A DNA stretch of 64,000 nt from Paenibacillus sp. FSL R7-0337 (GCF_037969875.1 NZ_CP150218.1:310001-374000), one strand, 5' to 3'. Shown: positions 7,745 to 16,055, counted from the first letter of the stretch. The notes: generated from the sequence alone by a model not told the origin. A program made the numbers and translations.

Positions 7745-8794
7745 TCAACCCTGTCCGAGTGAAGCGACCCTTCTGCCTGCCAGTGCGTGCTGCCAGCGCT
7801 GGTAAGTCTCCCAGGCCTGGCCGTTGTCCAGCAGAGGCTTGCAGGTATAGACGCCTTCCTCGATAGAATTCACACGCCCGGCGGCATGCAGTCTGGCAGC
7901 GGCGTTAAGCAGCGTCTGGTTATAGTAGGCCATATGTCCGCCGCCTTGCAGGACCTCCTCTGCCGTACGCAGTTGCCGGAGAGCCGTCCATTCCTGCTCC
8001 ACAGGTACGGGAACCTCCAGGCCAAGCGACTCGGGGTCTATGATATCCAGCTCCGCTGCACCATCCTGAATCCGGTATACGCGGTTCGGCCGGTCAATGT
8101 ACAGATCCTCCGAGCCTTCCACACCCTGCACCACCAGCCCCCGCTGATAGCCGAGCTTCACAATGAGCCGGGAGATCCGGTCGAATACCGTATTATGGAA
8201 TATCCCGAATACAATAAACGGCGAACAGGAATAGTCGATCAGCTTCTCAGCCGTATTGAAAATCGTCCGCATCCCAATGTCCTCCCGGAGTCTGCGAAGC
8301 TCCCCCAGCGGCGGGCACCACTGCTCCGACTTCACGAACAGAACCCCGCCGGCTTCGGCGGCATGAACCGCGTCGCTGCGGCTCAGTCCAGCTACATCCA
8401 CTCCGCTGGCCTGGATAATATCCTGAAGCGTAATGCCCCATTTAGGCGGCAATCCCGCTGAACCATGCAGGGTAACCGGCAGACCTGCGGCCGATAGCAG
8501 AAAGGCCGTGGGGAAGGTGGCGATGAAGGAATGTACCCTGCCGTCATACGGACCGGCGCAGTCGATTCCCTGGTGAACAGGCTCACGGAAGGCGTATTTA
8601 CGGCAGACTGCCACAAAAGCCTCCAGCTCCTCCAGGCTCTCCAGCTTCATGCGTTCTGCGATCAGGAACGCGCCGATCTGCACCGGCGAAGCGGCCCGGG
8701 TGAGTATGGCTTCCGCTGCATATTCGGCTTCCCCGTAGCTTAAATCCTTCGCACCGCGTTTGCCGCGGGCAACTTCCTTGAGAATATTAATCAT
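7745..8794 (-). CDS. TrpD2/YbiB-like anthranilate phosphoribosyltransferase-family protein
   Basis: Protein of 349 residues with the two-domain phosphoribosyltransferase fold of the TrpD family. The N-terminal helical part has the PVQIGAFLIAERMK segment. The substrate loop reads AGPYDGR rather than the GTGGD loop of true TrpD, which is the pattern of TrpD2 (YbiB) paralogues, reported to bind nucleic acid instead of making tryptophan. No trp genes are nearby. It is encoded 12 bases after the ANTAR gene and divergently from nirB, so a role linked to nitrogen assimilation or its RNA-level control is plausible but unproven. Confidence 0.72.
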   Translation of the reverse strand: MINILKEVARGKRGAKDLSYGEAEYAAEAILTRAASPVQIGAFLIAERMKLESLEELEAFVAVCRKYAFREPVHQGIDCAGPYDGRVHSFIATFPTAFLLSAAGLPVTLHGSAGLPPKWGITLQDIIQASGVDVAGLSRSDAVHAAEAGGVLFVKSEQWCPPLGELRRLREDIGMRTIFNTAEKLIDYSCSPFIVFGIFHNTVFDRISRLIVKLGYQRGLVVQGVEGSEDLYIDRPNRVYRIQDGAAELDIIDPESLGLEVPVPVEQEWTALRQLRTAEEVLQGGGHMAYYNQTLLNAAARLHAAGRVNSIEEGVYTCKPLLDNGQAWETYQRWQHALAGRRVASLGQG

Positions 8795-8806
8795 ATGGTG
8801 TTCTCC

Positions 8807-9403
8807 TTAAGTTTGATCCTGCAGCATCTGGTAGACCTTGACGATGGAGGTTGCTACATCCACGATCCGTTTACGTTCATTCATCGCCTGCTTGCGCAGC
8901 AGGTCATAGGCTTCGGATTCGCTGATATTCTTGGCCTTGGACAGAATGCCCTTGGCCATATCGATCCATTTACGTTCTTCAATCCGGGAGAGCAGCTGCT
9001 CCCGTTCCTTCAGCCATTGCTTGCGCTCGAAGCATTGCCTGGCACTGAAATGCAGCGTCCAGTGAATCTCCGGCGGCTTCATAGCAGGGGATAGAATGCC
9101 GTCCACCATAATATCGTCGCCGCAGGCAGAGACGGAGAGGTTAGCGGTATGCGGGGTACACCACCAGATTACTGGCGCAAGCTTATGCTGCACCAGCAGG
9201 GTTCTCCAAGGGCTGATATCCGTCACCGGAAGATTGAGGATGAAGGCATCGGCGTCACCGATGAACGGAGCCGCTTGCTCCGGTGACGCTGCAGTTCCTA
9301 CTACATAGCCGCAAGAGCTTAAGATGTGATCAGGCCCTTCAGAGGAGCGCGCTTCTGCGGGATTCTCTGTTCCAGCAGGTTCTATTACGAGCAGGGAATG
9401 CAT
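8807..9403 (-). CDS. ANTAR-domain antiterminator with degenerate receiver
   Basis: Protein of 198 residues from the ATG at 9403, which has AAAGGAG upstream. A TTG start at 9460 would add 19 residues but lacks a ribosome site. The N-terminal part looks like a receiver domain, but the phospho-acceptor position reads ILNLPV, with Asn where Asp is expected. A coiled linker (about 120-145) leads to a C-terminal ANTAR domain with the IDMAKGILSKAKNISESEAYDLLRKQAM signature. ANTAR proteins bind paired hexaloop RNA hairpins and prevent termination. A matching leader lies before the divergent nirB gene, so this is the likely nitrite operon antiterminator. The trigger is probably not classical phosphorylation. 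Confidence 0.85.
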   Translation of the reverse strand: MHSLLVIEPAGTENPAEARSSEGPDHILSSCGYVVGTAASPEQAAPFIGDADAFILNLPVTDISPWRTLLVQHKLAPVIWWCTPHTANLSVSACGDDIMVDGILSPAMKPPEIHWTLHFSARQCFERKQWLKEREQLLSRIEERKWIDMAKGILSKAKNISESEAYDLLRKQAMNERKRIVDVATSIVKVYQMLQDQT

Positions 9404-9489
9404 GGGGGACGACGCTCCTTTTACAGTAAGAATAGAGACATCATGAATAGTTGCTGACAATCCAATTACAGGAATGATTATGTTATATT

Positions 9490-9518
9490 ATATAACACGA
9501 ATTCGGCATTCTTGTCGA
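9490..9518 (-). promoter_or_regulatory. Candidate promoter of the ANTAR gene
   Basis: On the minus strand TCGACA (9518-9513) and TTATAT (9495-9490) are separated by 17 bases, in an AT-rich stretch. Moderate match to sigma-A. Confidence 0.45.
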
Positions 9519-9543
9519 TGAATTAAATTAATTAAATTTTATA

Positions 9544-9560
9544 TGTCATAATTATTGACG
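9544..9560. promoter_or_regulatory. TnrA/GlnR-like nitrogen box overlapping the nirB -35
   Basis: TGTCATAATTATTGACG resembles the GlnR/TnrA consensus TGTNANAWWWTMTNACA, with three departures from the fixed positions and near dyad symmetry (TGTCA/TGACG). It overlaps the -35 of the nirB promoter. Nitrogen control of nitrite assimilation by these regulators is well known in Firmicutes. Here it is an inference from motif and place. Confidence 0.5.
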
Positions 9561-9584
9561 TATCACAGACGGCTGTAGTATAGT
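9555..9584 (+). promoter_or_regulatory. Candidate nirB operon promoter
   Basis: TTGACG (9555-9560), an 18-base spacer and TATAGT (9579-9584). Transcription from about 9591 would give a leader of roughly 150 bases holding the ANTAR hairpins. Confidence 0.6.
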
Positions 9585-9608
9585 CGTTTTAACAAATTCA
9601 ACAATTCA

Positions 9609-9652
9609 CGAATACAACGATGTATTCGGCTGAAGCGGCAATGGCGCCTGCT
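9609..9652 (+). ncRNA. Tandem ANTAR-binding hairpins P1 and P2 in the nirB leader
   Basis: P1: CGAATAC (9609-9615), loop AACGAT, GTATTCG (9622-9628). P2: AGCGGC (9634-9639), loop AATGGC (9640-9645), then GCC and GCT (9646-9652) with one bulged T at 9649. Both loops are six bases with A at position 1 and G at position 4, the two invariant features of ANTAR RNA targets, and the hairpins are five bases apart. The 3' arm of P2 is also the 5' arm of the downstream terminator. Confidence 0.82.
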
Positions 9653-9712
9653 CTCACTTATATCGCTTACGGGAAATGTATCTTTTCCGGGCGGAGTGAA
9701 GCGGGCTATTTC
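9646..9712 (+). terminator. Regulated leader terminator, mutually exclusive with P2
   Basis: GCCTGCT (9646-9652) pairs with AGCGGGC (9700-9706), and after one bulged base TCACTT (9654-9659) pairs with GAGTGA (9694-9699). CGGGAAA and TTTTCCG can close the inner loop. The T-rich tail is TATTTCT. Because 9646-9652 cannot pair in both structures, ANTAR protein bound to P1 and P2 should release read-through into nirB. Confidence 0.7.
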
Positions 9713-9743
9713 TGTTGTGCACCTGGAGAGGAGAGAGATACAG

Positions 9744-12173
9744 ATGACAGTGAAGCGTAAAAAACTGATATTAGTCGGCAATGGGATGGCGGGGGTCAGA
9801 GCCATAGAGCATCTGCTCAAATTGGCGCCGGAGGCTTATGAGATTACGATCTTTGGCACCGAACCTTATCCCAACTATAACCGGATCATGCTGTCTTCCG
9901 TGCTGGCAGGCGGAGCAAGCCTGGACGAAATCGTAATTAATGATCTCGAATGGTACCGCAGCTTCAATATCACCTTATACACAGGACACACAGTGACTTC
10001 TATTAATACTACTGCACGTACAGTCTATACGGATAAAGGAGTTACCGCCGCGTATGACGAGCTGATTCTGGCGACCGGCTCCAATCCCTTCATGCTGCCG
10101 ATCCCCGGAACGGAGAAGGAGGGCGTTATTGCCTTCCGTGACATCAAGGACACACAAATTATGCAGGACGTCTCGCAAAAATACAGCAAAGCCCTTGTCA
10201 TCGGCGGCGGCTTGCTCGGACTTGAGGCGGCCAGAGGGCTGCTGCATCTGGGGATGGACGTCTCGGTGGTTCACATCCACGAGTATATTATGGAGCGTCA
10301 GTTAGACGAAGCCGCTTCCCGGATGCTGCGGGGAGAGCTGGAAGCTCAGGGCATGAAGTTCCTGCTGAAGAAGCAGTCAGAAGCCATTCTCGGCAAAAAA
10401 AGAGTCAAAGGCCTGCTGTTCGCAGACGGAGAGATGGCGGAGGCCGATCTGATCGTGATGGCGGTCGGGATCAAGCCGAATGTTATGCTTGCCCGCAGCA
10501 GCGGGATTGAGGTGAACCGGGGCATCGTGGTGAACGATTATATGGAGACCAGCCTGCCCGGCATTTACGCCGTCGGGGAGTGTGCAGAGCATCGCGGCAT
10601 TGCCTACGGTCTGGTAGCACCGCTCTATGAGCAAGGCGCTGTGCTGGCCAAAAGACTGGCAGGCGCTCCCACAGAGGGCTACGCCGGTTCGGTGACCTCA
10701 ACCAAGCTGAAGGTATCCGGCGTCGATGTTTTCTCGGCGGGACAGTATATTGAACAGCCCGGTACGAAGGCGCTACGCTTCCAGGATGAGACGGAGGGAA
10801 TCTACAAGAAGCTGGTCATCCAGGATGATAAGCTGATTGGTGCCGTGCTGTTCGGCGATACCAATGACGGTGCGCAGCTCTTCTCGATGATTAAGAAGGG
10901 CGAGAATATCAAGGGGCGAGAGAAGGAGTTGCTGCTTGGCATTCCAGCCGATGCGCTAGCTTCGCCCAAGGGCAACCGGCTGGAAGGGATGCCGGATGAT
11001 GAGATCATCTGCGGCTGCAACGGAGTAACGAAGGGAACCATTGCCGAAGCGATAACCGCCGGAGGCTGCACCAGTGTCGGCCAGATCAAAGCCTGCACCA
11101 AAGCATCTGCCTCCTGCGGGGGCTGCAAGCCATTGGTAGAGGGACTGCTCCAGCTCTATGCCGGAGAGGCGGCCGTTACGGTCAAGGAGGGGATTTGCGG
11201 CTGCACGACGCTCGGACGGGATGAGATTGTCGCTGAGATCAAGCGGATGAAGCTGACCACGGTGAAGGAAGTCATGCATGTATTGTCCTGGAACAACGAG
11301 GAAGGCTGCCCGAAATGCCGCCCGTCACTGAACTATTACCTGGGTATGCTCTGGCCGGAGGAATATGTGGACGAGAATGAATCCAGATATACGAATGAGC
11401 GCTACCATGCCAATATCCAGAAGGATGGAACTTATTCAGTGGTACCGAGAATCTACGGCGGGGTCACTTCTCCGGCGGAGCTGATCAAGATAGCGGAGGT
11501 CGCGGTGAAATACGATGTGCCCCTGGTCAAGTTCACCGGCGGGCAACGCCTGGATCTGCTGGGCGTGAAGAAGGAGGATCTGCCGAAGATGTGGGAGGAG
11601 CTGGATATGCCTTCCGGCCATGCCTACGGCAAGACGCTGCGCACCGTGAAGACCTGCGTAGGCTCCACCTTCTGCCGGTTCGGGACCCAGGATGCGCTGG
11701 GGATGGGGATTCGGCTGGAGAAGGCTTTTGAACGGCTGAATGCTCCGGGGAAGGTGAAGCTGGCTGTATCCGGGTGTCCGCGCAACTGTGCGGAAGCGAC
11801 AATTAAGGACTTCGGGGTGGTGGCGATAGACGGCGGCTGGGAGCTGCATGTCGGCGGCAACGGCGGCGTACATGTCCGGGCGACCGATCTGCTCTGCGTG
11901 GTGAAGACCGATGATGAGGTCCTGGAATGGGCAAGTGCGTTCCTGCAGTATTACCGCGAGCAAGCCGGATGGAATGAACGGACTGCACAGTGGATCGAGC
12001 GCGTGGGTCTGGACAGCATCAAGCAGGCGCTGGAATCCCCGGAGGAACGGGCGTCGCTGGTGGAGAGAATTCAGAAAACGCTCAGCCTGACTACCGATCC
12101 ATGGAAGCAGATTGTAAATACGCCGGAGCTGCGAAAGAATTTCGAAGCGATCTCGTTACCCGAGACGGTCTAA
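9744..12173 (+). CDS. nirB: Nitrite reductase [NAD(P)H] large subunit
   Basis: Protein of 809 residues, typical for NirB/NasD. An FAD/NAD(P)-binding pyridine disulphide-type domain (1-310) is followed by a BFD-like [2Fe-2S] domain with Cys423, Cys425, Cys458 and Cys461, and by a second CGC...CPKC segment. The nitrite/sulphite reductase domain has the siroheme and 4Fe-4S cysteines Cys638, Cys644, Cys678 and Cys682. It reduces nitrite to ammonium in the cytosol. An upstream in-frame GTG at 9696 lies inside the terminator stem. The ATG at 9744 has GGAGAGGAGAG before it and starts at the usual MTVKRKKLILVG. It heads the nirB-nirD-channel-SUMT operon. Confidence 0.97.
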   Translation: MTVKRKKLILVGNGMAGVRAIEHLLKLAPEAYEITIFGTEPYPNYNRIMLSSVLAGGASLDEIVINDLEWYRSFNITLYTGHTVTSINTTARTVYTDKGVTAAYDELILATGSNPFMLPIPGTEKEGVIAFRDIKDTQIMQDVSQKYSKALVIGGGLLGLEAARGLLHLGMDVSVVHIHEYIMERQLDEAASRMLRGELEAQGMKFLLKKQSEAILGKKRVKGLLFADGEMAEADLIVMAVGIKPNVMLARSSGIEVNRGIVVNDYMETSLPGIYAVGECAEHRGIAYGLVAPLYEQGAVLAKRLAGAPTEGYAGSVTSTKLKVSGVDVFSAGQYIEQPGTKALRFQDETEGIYKKLVIQDDKLIGAVLFGDTNDGAQLFSMIKKGENIKGREKELLLGIPADALASPKGNRLEGMPDDEIICGCNGVTKGTIAEAITAGGCTSVGQIKACTKASASCGGCKPLVEGLLQLYAGEAAVTVKEGICGCTTLGRDEIVAEIKRMKLTTVKEVMHVLSWNNEEGCPKCRPSLNYYLGMLWPEEYVDENESRYTNERYHANIQKDGTYSVVPRIYGGVTSPAELIKIAEVAVKYDVPLVKFTGGQRLDLLGVKKEDLPKMWEELDMPSGHAYGKTLRTVKTCVGSTFCRFGTQDALGMGIRLEKAFERLNAPGKVKLAVSGCPRNCAEATIKDFGVVAIDGGWELHVGGNGGVHVRATDLLCVVKTDDEVLEWASAFLQYYREQAGWNERTAQWIERVGLDSIKQALESPEERASLVERIQKTLSLTTDPWKQIVNTPELRKNFEAISLPETV

Positions 12174-12185
12174 GGAGGAACCGAA

Positions 12186-12503
12186 ATGACAATGACCAAA
12201 CTGCTAATCGGCAATCTGAATGAAGTAGATATCAAAGGATCACGTAAATTGCGGGTAGGCGATACCGAGATTGCCTTGTTCCGGCTAAGCAGCGGAGAGG
12301 TACTGGCGGTGGAGAACCGTTGTCCGCACAAGGGCGGGCAGCTCTCGGAGGGCATGGTCTGCGGTTCCAAGGTGCACTGCCCGCTCCATGACTGGCGGAT
12401 CGAGCTGCATACGGGTGAGGTGCAGGCCCCCGATACGGGACATGTGACCACCTACGAGGTGGAAGTCGATCACGCCACAGGCAGCTTGTACTTAACGATC
12501 TGA
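12186..12503 (+). CDS. nirD: Nitrite reductase small subunit, Rieske type
   Basis: Protein of 105 residues with a complete Rieske pair: Cys46-x-His48 (CPH) and Cys65-x2-His68 (CPLH). It therefore belongs to the NasE-like small subunits that keep the [2Fe-2S] ligands. The enterobacterial NirD type has lost them. GGAGG precedes the ATG, and the gene follows nirB by 12 bases. Confidence 0.95.
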   Translation: MTMTKLLIGNLNEVDIKGSRKLRVGDTEIALFRLSSGEVLAVENRCPHKGGQLSEGMVCGSKVHCPLHDWRIELHTGEVQAPDTGHVTTYEVEVDHATGSLYLTI

Positions 12504-12541
12504 TTCATTCACACAGGTACACGTATAAAGGGGGATTCATA

Positions 12542-13411
12542 ATGGACTATGTCAAACCAGGCGAAGTGCTAGGCTCCATGATTGAAGCGGGAAAAACCAA
12601 AGCAGAACTGGGCATCATGCAGCTCATTGTCCGCGGCGGTCTCGGCGGTGCCATTCTGGCCTGTGCAACTACACTGGCCTTCACCGCAGCGGCACAGACC
12701 AAGATCCCTATGGTGGGCGCGATTCTTTTTCCGGTAGGCTTCGTGATGATTATTCTCCTCGGGCTGGAGCTTGTCACCGGCAGCTTCGCCTTGATTCCGC
12801 TGGCCGTGCTGGAGAAGCAGACCACCGTCAGGCGCATGCTGGGGAACTATTTCTGGGTCATTCTCGGGCATTTGATCGGGTGTGCCATCTATGCTGCATT
12901 ATATGGGCTGACGATCACGAAGATGGGCACTGATCTGTCGAACCCCATGGTACAGACGCTGATTACGGCAAGTGAAGGGAAGACGACGGCTTATCAGAGC
13001 CTGGGGGCAGAGGGACTGGGGTTGGCCTTTATCAAGGCGATGCTCTGTAACTGGATGGTTACGCTGGGCGCGGTGATGGCGATGACGTCGAAATCCACCT
13101 CCGGCAAAATCCTCGCCATGTGGCTCCCCATCCTGACCTTCTTCGGCCAGGGCTTCGAGCACACGGTTGTGAATTTCTTCGTCATTCCGGCGGGGATGAT
13201 GCTTGGAGCGAATGTGACTATGGCGGACTGGTGGATCTGGAACGGCATTCCGGTGCTGCTGGGCAACTTCGCCGGAGGACTGTTGTTCACGGGCCTGTTA
13301 TTCTACTTGTCGCAAAAAAGCAGCAAACCCGGCGCAACTACGGCAGCAGAGCTTCTGGGACGCGGAGAAACGGGGCTCCCGGGCACACCTGTCCTGGAGA
13401 AAAGCCTATGA
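12542..13411 (+). CDS. nirC: Formate/nitrite transporter family channel
   Basis: Protein of 289 residues with six predicted transmembrane helices and FNT signature segments (RGGLGGAILACATTLAF near residue 30, VTGSFALIPLAVL near 80, and LCNWMVTLGAVMA near 165). Location inside the nitrite operon points to nitrite uptake or export rather than formate. The stop TGA overlaps the ATG of the methyltransferase gene (ATGA), so translation is coupled. The nirC symbol is assigned by context. Confidence 0.9.
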   Translation: MDYVKPGEVLGSMIEAGKTKAELGIMQLIVRGGLGGAILACATTLAFTAAAQTKIPMVGAILFPVGFVMIILLGLELVTGSFALIPLAVLEKQTTVRRMLGNYFWVILGHLIGCAIYAALYGLTITKMGTDLSNPMVQTLITASEGKTTAYQSLGAEGLGLAFIKAMLCNWMVTLGAVMAMTSKSTSGKILAMWLPILTFFGQGFEHTVVNFFVIPAGMMLGANVTMADWWIWNGIPVLLGNFAGGLLFTGLLFYLSQKSSKPGATTAAELLGRGETGLPGTPVLEKSL

Positions 13412-14175
13412 AGCAGGGCAGCATATCCATTGTAGGTGCAGGTCCGGGTGATCCCGAGCTGATTACATTGAAGGCGCTGCGGCGCATTCAATGTGCCGAT
13501 GTGATTCTGTACGACCGGCTGGTGAATGAGGACCTGTTGGACTATGCCAGGGGTGATGCCGTACGCATCTACTGCGGCAAAGCGCCGGGCCTGCATTCGA
13601 TGCCGCAAGAGGCGACAGAGCGGCTGATGATCCGCCATGCCGCAGCCGGAAGCCATGTAGTCCGGCTAAAGGGCGGCGACCCGTTCGTGTTCGGCAGGGG
13701 CGGGGAAGAAGCGTTGTCCGCAGCCGCAGCCGGTATTCCCTATGAGGTGATTCCGGGAATCACCTCGGCGGTGGGTGCAGCCGCTTCTGCGGGCATTCCG
13801 CTGACCCATCGCGGTGTGGCGGCTTCCTTCGCCATCGTGACCGGCAGCCGCTGCCAGACCCAGGATTCGCCGCTGCGCTGGGATGCGCTGGCTCATGGTG
13901 TAGATACACTTGTGATTTATATGGGCGTAAGCAAGCTGGGGGAGATCTGCAAGGAACTGCTGGTACACGGCAAAGATTCACAGACCCCGGTTGCATTAAT
14001 AGAGAACGGAACAATGGTGCGCGAACGGATCGTGACCGGCACGCTTGGCAATATAGACAAGGTCGCCGCCGCGATGAAGATCAGCAATCCGGCCATGATC
14101 ATTATCGGCGAGGTAGTCCAGGTCAGAGCGGAGCTGCTGAATCTGGAGGAAGTCGTACGTTCGCAGATTGGGTGA
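13408..14175 (+). CDS. cobA: Uroporphyrinogen-III C-methyltransferase
   Basis: Protein of 255 residues with the SUMT signature GAGPGDPELITLKA at the N terminus and GGDPFVFGRGGEE in the SAM-binding region. It uses two SAM to convert uroporphyrinogen III to precorrin-2, the first step to siroheme, the cofactor of NirB. The ATG overlaps the channel gene stop by four bases. A much longer frame from 13120 is an artefact of reading through the channel gene. The precorrin-2 dehydrogenase/ferrochelatase is not in the window. The gene could equally be called sumT or nasF. Confidence 0.95.
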   Translation: MKQGSISIVGAGPGDPELITLKALRRIQCADVILYDRLVNEDLLDYARGDAVRIYCGKAPGLHSMPQEATERLMIRHAAAGSHVVRLKGGDPFVFGRGGEEALSAAAAGIPYEVIPGITSAVGAAASAGIPLTHRGVAASFAIVTGSRCQTQDSPLRWDALAHGVDTLVIYMGVSKLGEICKELLVHGKDSQTPVALIENGTMVRERIVTGTLGNIDKVAAAMKISNPAMIIIGEVVQVRAELLNLEEVVRSQIG

Positions 14176-14312
14176 AGCAGCATAGGGCAGGTGTTGACAT
14201 CTCCGGGCCGTGGGCCGGGTTATGGCAGCGCCTGTTTCTGTGTTATATTCAGGGAGGCGAATTTATCGATGATGTGGCATGCTGCACTGAAAGTCATATT
14301 TTCACATTCACA

Positions 14313-14326
14313 GTGACTGCTGTCAC
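14313..14326. promoter_or_regulatory. Inverted repeat GTGAC-N4-GTCAC before the IscA-like gene
   Basis: GTGAC (14313-14317) and GTCAC (14322-14326) lie 24 bases upstream of a TATACT -10-like hexamer at 14350-14355. No good -35 is seen, so an activator site is conceivable. Weak support. Confidence 0.3.
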
Positions 14327-14410
14327 ACGGGTCTGCGCAGATTAGGGACTATACTTGTCGCCTACAGATACAGCATAACGGACAGGTTGTCCTGAGAGGA
14401 GTAATTACAG

Positions 14411-14731
14411 ATGCAGATTGAGCTTAATGCAATGACCCGCGAACGCCTGGAGCAGAGTCTGGACGGGAAGCCCGGGCAATTCAAAATGTTCTATGATACG
14501 GAGGACTGCGGCTGTAACGGCATGCTGGTCATCCGGGTAGTCAGCGAGCCTTCGCCGACAGATATTGTGTTTCAGACCGAGCCGTTCACCTTCCTGTGTG
14601 ACCGCCAGCAGGAATTGCTGTTCGATGACGTTATGCGCCTCGAAGCAGAGGCCGGGTATCCTGCCTACAAGCTGACAAGTGATTCCACCTTGTTCGGGAG
14701 CAATATCAGGGTGCAGGATGCGCGGGGCTGA
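14411..14731 (+). CDS. HesB/IscA-like iron-sulphur biosynthesis family protein (YqkB type)
   Basis: Protein of 106 residues with a HesB-like fold. A central DCGCNG cysteine pair is present, but the C-terminal CGCG motif of true A-type carriers is missing, which matches the YqkB/YneR subgroup. It may assist cluster assembly or iron handling. This is plausible next to the Fe-S and siroheme enzyme operon but not shown. It has its own upstream region and terminator, so it is monocistronic. GAGAGGAG precedes the ATG. Confidence 0.8.
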   Translation: MQIELNAMTRERLEQSLDGKPGQFKMFYDTEDCGCNGMLVIRVVSEPSPTDIVFQTEPFTFLCDRQQELLFDDVMRLEAEAGYPAYKLTSDSTLFGSNIRVQDARG

Positions 14732-14747
14732 AGGAGATTTATAAAAA

Positions 14748-14782
14748 GGCCATCTACCCGCAGAGGGGAGATGGTCTTTATT
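14748..14782 (+). terminator. Terminator after the IscA-like gene
   Basis: GGCCATCTACCC (14748-14759) pairs with GGGGAGATGGTC (14765-14776), followed by TTTATT. Confidence 0.8.
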
Positions 14783-14785
14783 AAA

Positions 14786-14854
14786 GGGAAAACCGAACAT
14801 ATAGGGCATGGCGAAGACTCGTGAGCTGATTGTAATCGAAAAACCGATTACAAT
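14786..14854. repeat. Two-unit 51-bp repeat of the CCGATTACA family
   Basis: AAAACCGA occurs at 14789 and again 51 bases later at 14840. The second unit is ATTGTAATCG, a run of A, then CCGATTACAAT, the same hairpin as the array at 44.1 kb. The first unit is degenerate. It lies between two convergent genes, past a terminator. Confidence 0.75.
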
Positions 14855-14957
14855 TGGAATGGGCACGCCGCAGCATCTGGCCCTGATGCGGCCCAAAGGT
14901 TGCTAATGAGGGTGCTATTTCGCAATAGTGCCCCTCATTTCGCTTGAGGCCCTCAGC

Positions 14958-15716
14958 TTAATAAGCAGTCCATCCGCCGTCTGCGGTAATGACTGCTCCA
15001 TTCACAAAGCCTGCTTCCTCTGAAGCCAGGAATAAGGCGAGCTGTGCAATTTCGGCGGGCTGGCCCATCCGTGGATTAAGCGCCATGCCCGGCTGTGTGC
15101 GTTCCATGCCAAATGGATTGATATGGGTCATGGTTGAACCAATATTGGTCTCCACACCGCCCGGCGCAATTGCATTGCAGCGGATTCCCTTGGCAGCATA
15201 CATGAATCCGGTATTCTTGGTAAAGCCGATAACCGCATGCTTCGAAGCTGTATAAGCCGCACCTGCCCGGGCACCGAACAGACCGCCTACCGAGGCAACG
15301 TTAATAATTACACCCTGTTGTTTTTCCAGGAAAATAGGCAGTACCTTGCGCGTAGCACGCATCACCGAAGTTGTATTAACGGCGAGCACCCGCTCCCAGC
15401 TCTCATCCTCAATATCACCCGCCGGTTCAAAGTTATCCATGATCCCTGCATTATTCACCAGAATATCTACAGTGCCGTAGGTGTTGACTGTACTGTCGAT
15501 CAGATTCTGGATGTCAGACTCGTCTGCAACATTTGCTTGTACCGCTAGGGCTTCCCCGCCGCCAGCTTTAATGTCACTGGCCACTGTCTCCGCAGCTTCC
15601 AAATGAATATCCGCGACTACCACCTTGGCCCCTTCCTTCGCATACAGGACGGCAATCGCCTTTCCCATCCCGGACGCCGCCCCGGTAACTACTGCCACTT
15701 TGTTATGTAGTCTCAT
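14958..15716 (-). CDS. SDR family NAD(P)-dependent oxidoreductase
   Basis: Protein of 252 residues from the ATG at 15716. An ATG six bases earlier sits too close to GGAGG. It shows the classical SDR cofactor motif TGAASGMG, the NNAG motif, a catalytic Ser in NVASVGG, and YTASK with the catalytic Tyr and Lys. It reduces or oxidises an alcohol/carbonyl substrate that cannot be assigned. It is transcribed alone, convergent with the IscA-like gene. Confidence 0.93.
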   Translation of the reverse strand: MRLHNKVAVVTGAASGMGKAIAVLYAKEGAKVVVADIHLEAAETVASDIKAGGGEALAVQANVADESDIQNLIDSTVNTYGTVDILVNNAGIMDNFEPAGDIEDESWERVLAVNTTSVMRATRKVLPIFLEKQQGVIINVASVGGLFGARAGAAYTASKHAVIGFTKNTGFMYAAKGIRCNAIAPGGVETNIGSTMTHINPFGMERTQPGMALNPRMGQPAEIAQLALFLASEEAGFVNGAVITADGGWTAY

Positions 15717-15810
15717 ATACATGCCTCCGTTTATAGTGATATTTCCTCTGTTCTAAATTGATTGAACTTGAAAAAATGTACTGTAAGGGAAACGTGACGG
15801 AGGAGAATTT

Positions 15811-15925
15811 TGGAACTGTAGGAGCGATAGCGTCCGCCTTTGTCACCGGATTTCAACCGCTAGGCACGGTTAAATTTAGAAATCTGGGGACAACAGCGGC
15901 CAGAGGGCCAAACATTCTCTGAAGT
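15811..15925. repeat. Dispersed structured repeat, copy 3 (degenerate)
   Basis: Related to the copies at 17592 and 50851. TTGTCACCGGATTT (15840-15853) faces AAATCTGGGGACAA (15880-15893), a 14-bp stem with one G-U and one mismatch, followed by CAGCG as in the other copies. The rest of 15717-16055 holds no gene. The SDR promoter must lie in its left part. Confidence 0.7.
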
Positions 15926-16055
15926 CACGGCAATCCCATAACAGGAAAAAACAAGTGAACCTATTTAGTATCTTTTGCTTCATAGTGTTTTATGCGCCGG
16001 GTTGACGCTGTCCTTCGCGAAGGCTTAACATATGGGCTATACAAGAGGGAAGAGG

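Noticed and set aside
13120..13407. N-terminal extension of the SUMT gene
   Set aside because: It overlaps the channel gene out of frame. The ATG at 13408 gives the normal SUMT start.
14193..14240. Promoter TTGACA at 14193 for the IscA-like gene
   Set aside because: No -10 hexamer lies at an acceptable distance. The nearest TTATATT is too far downstream.
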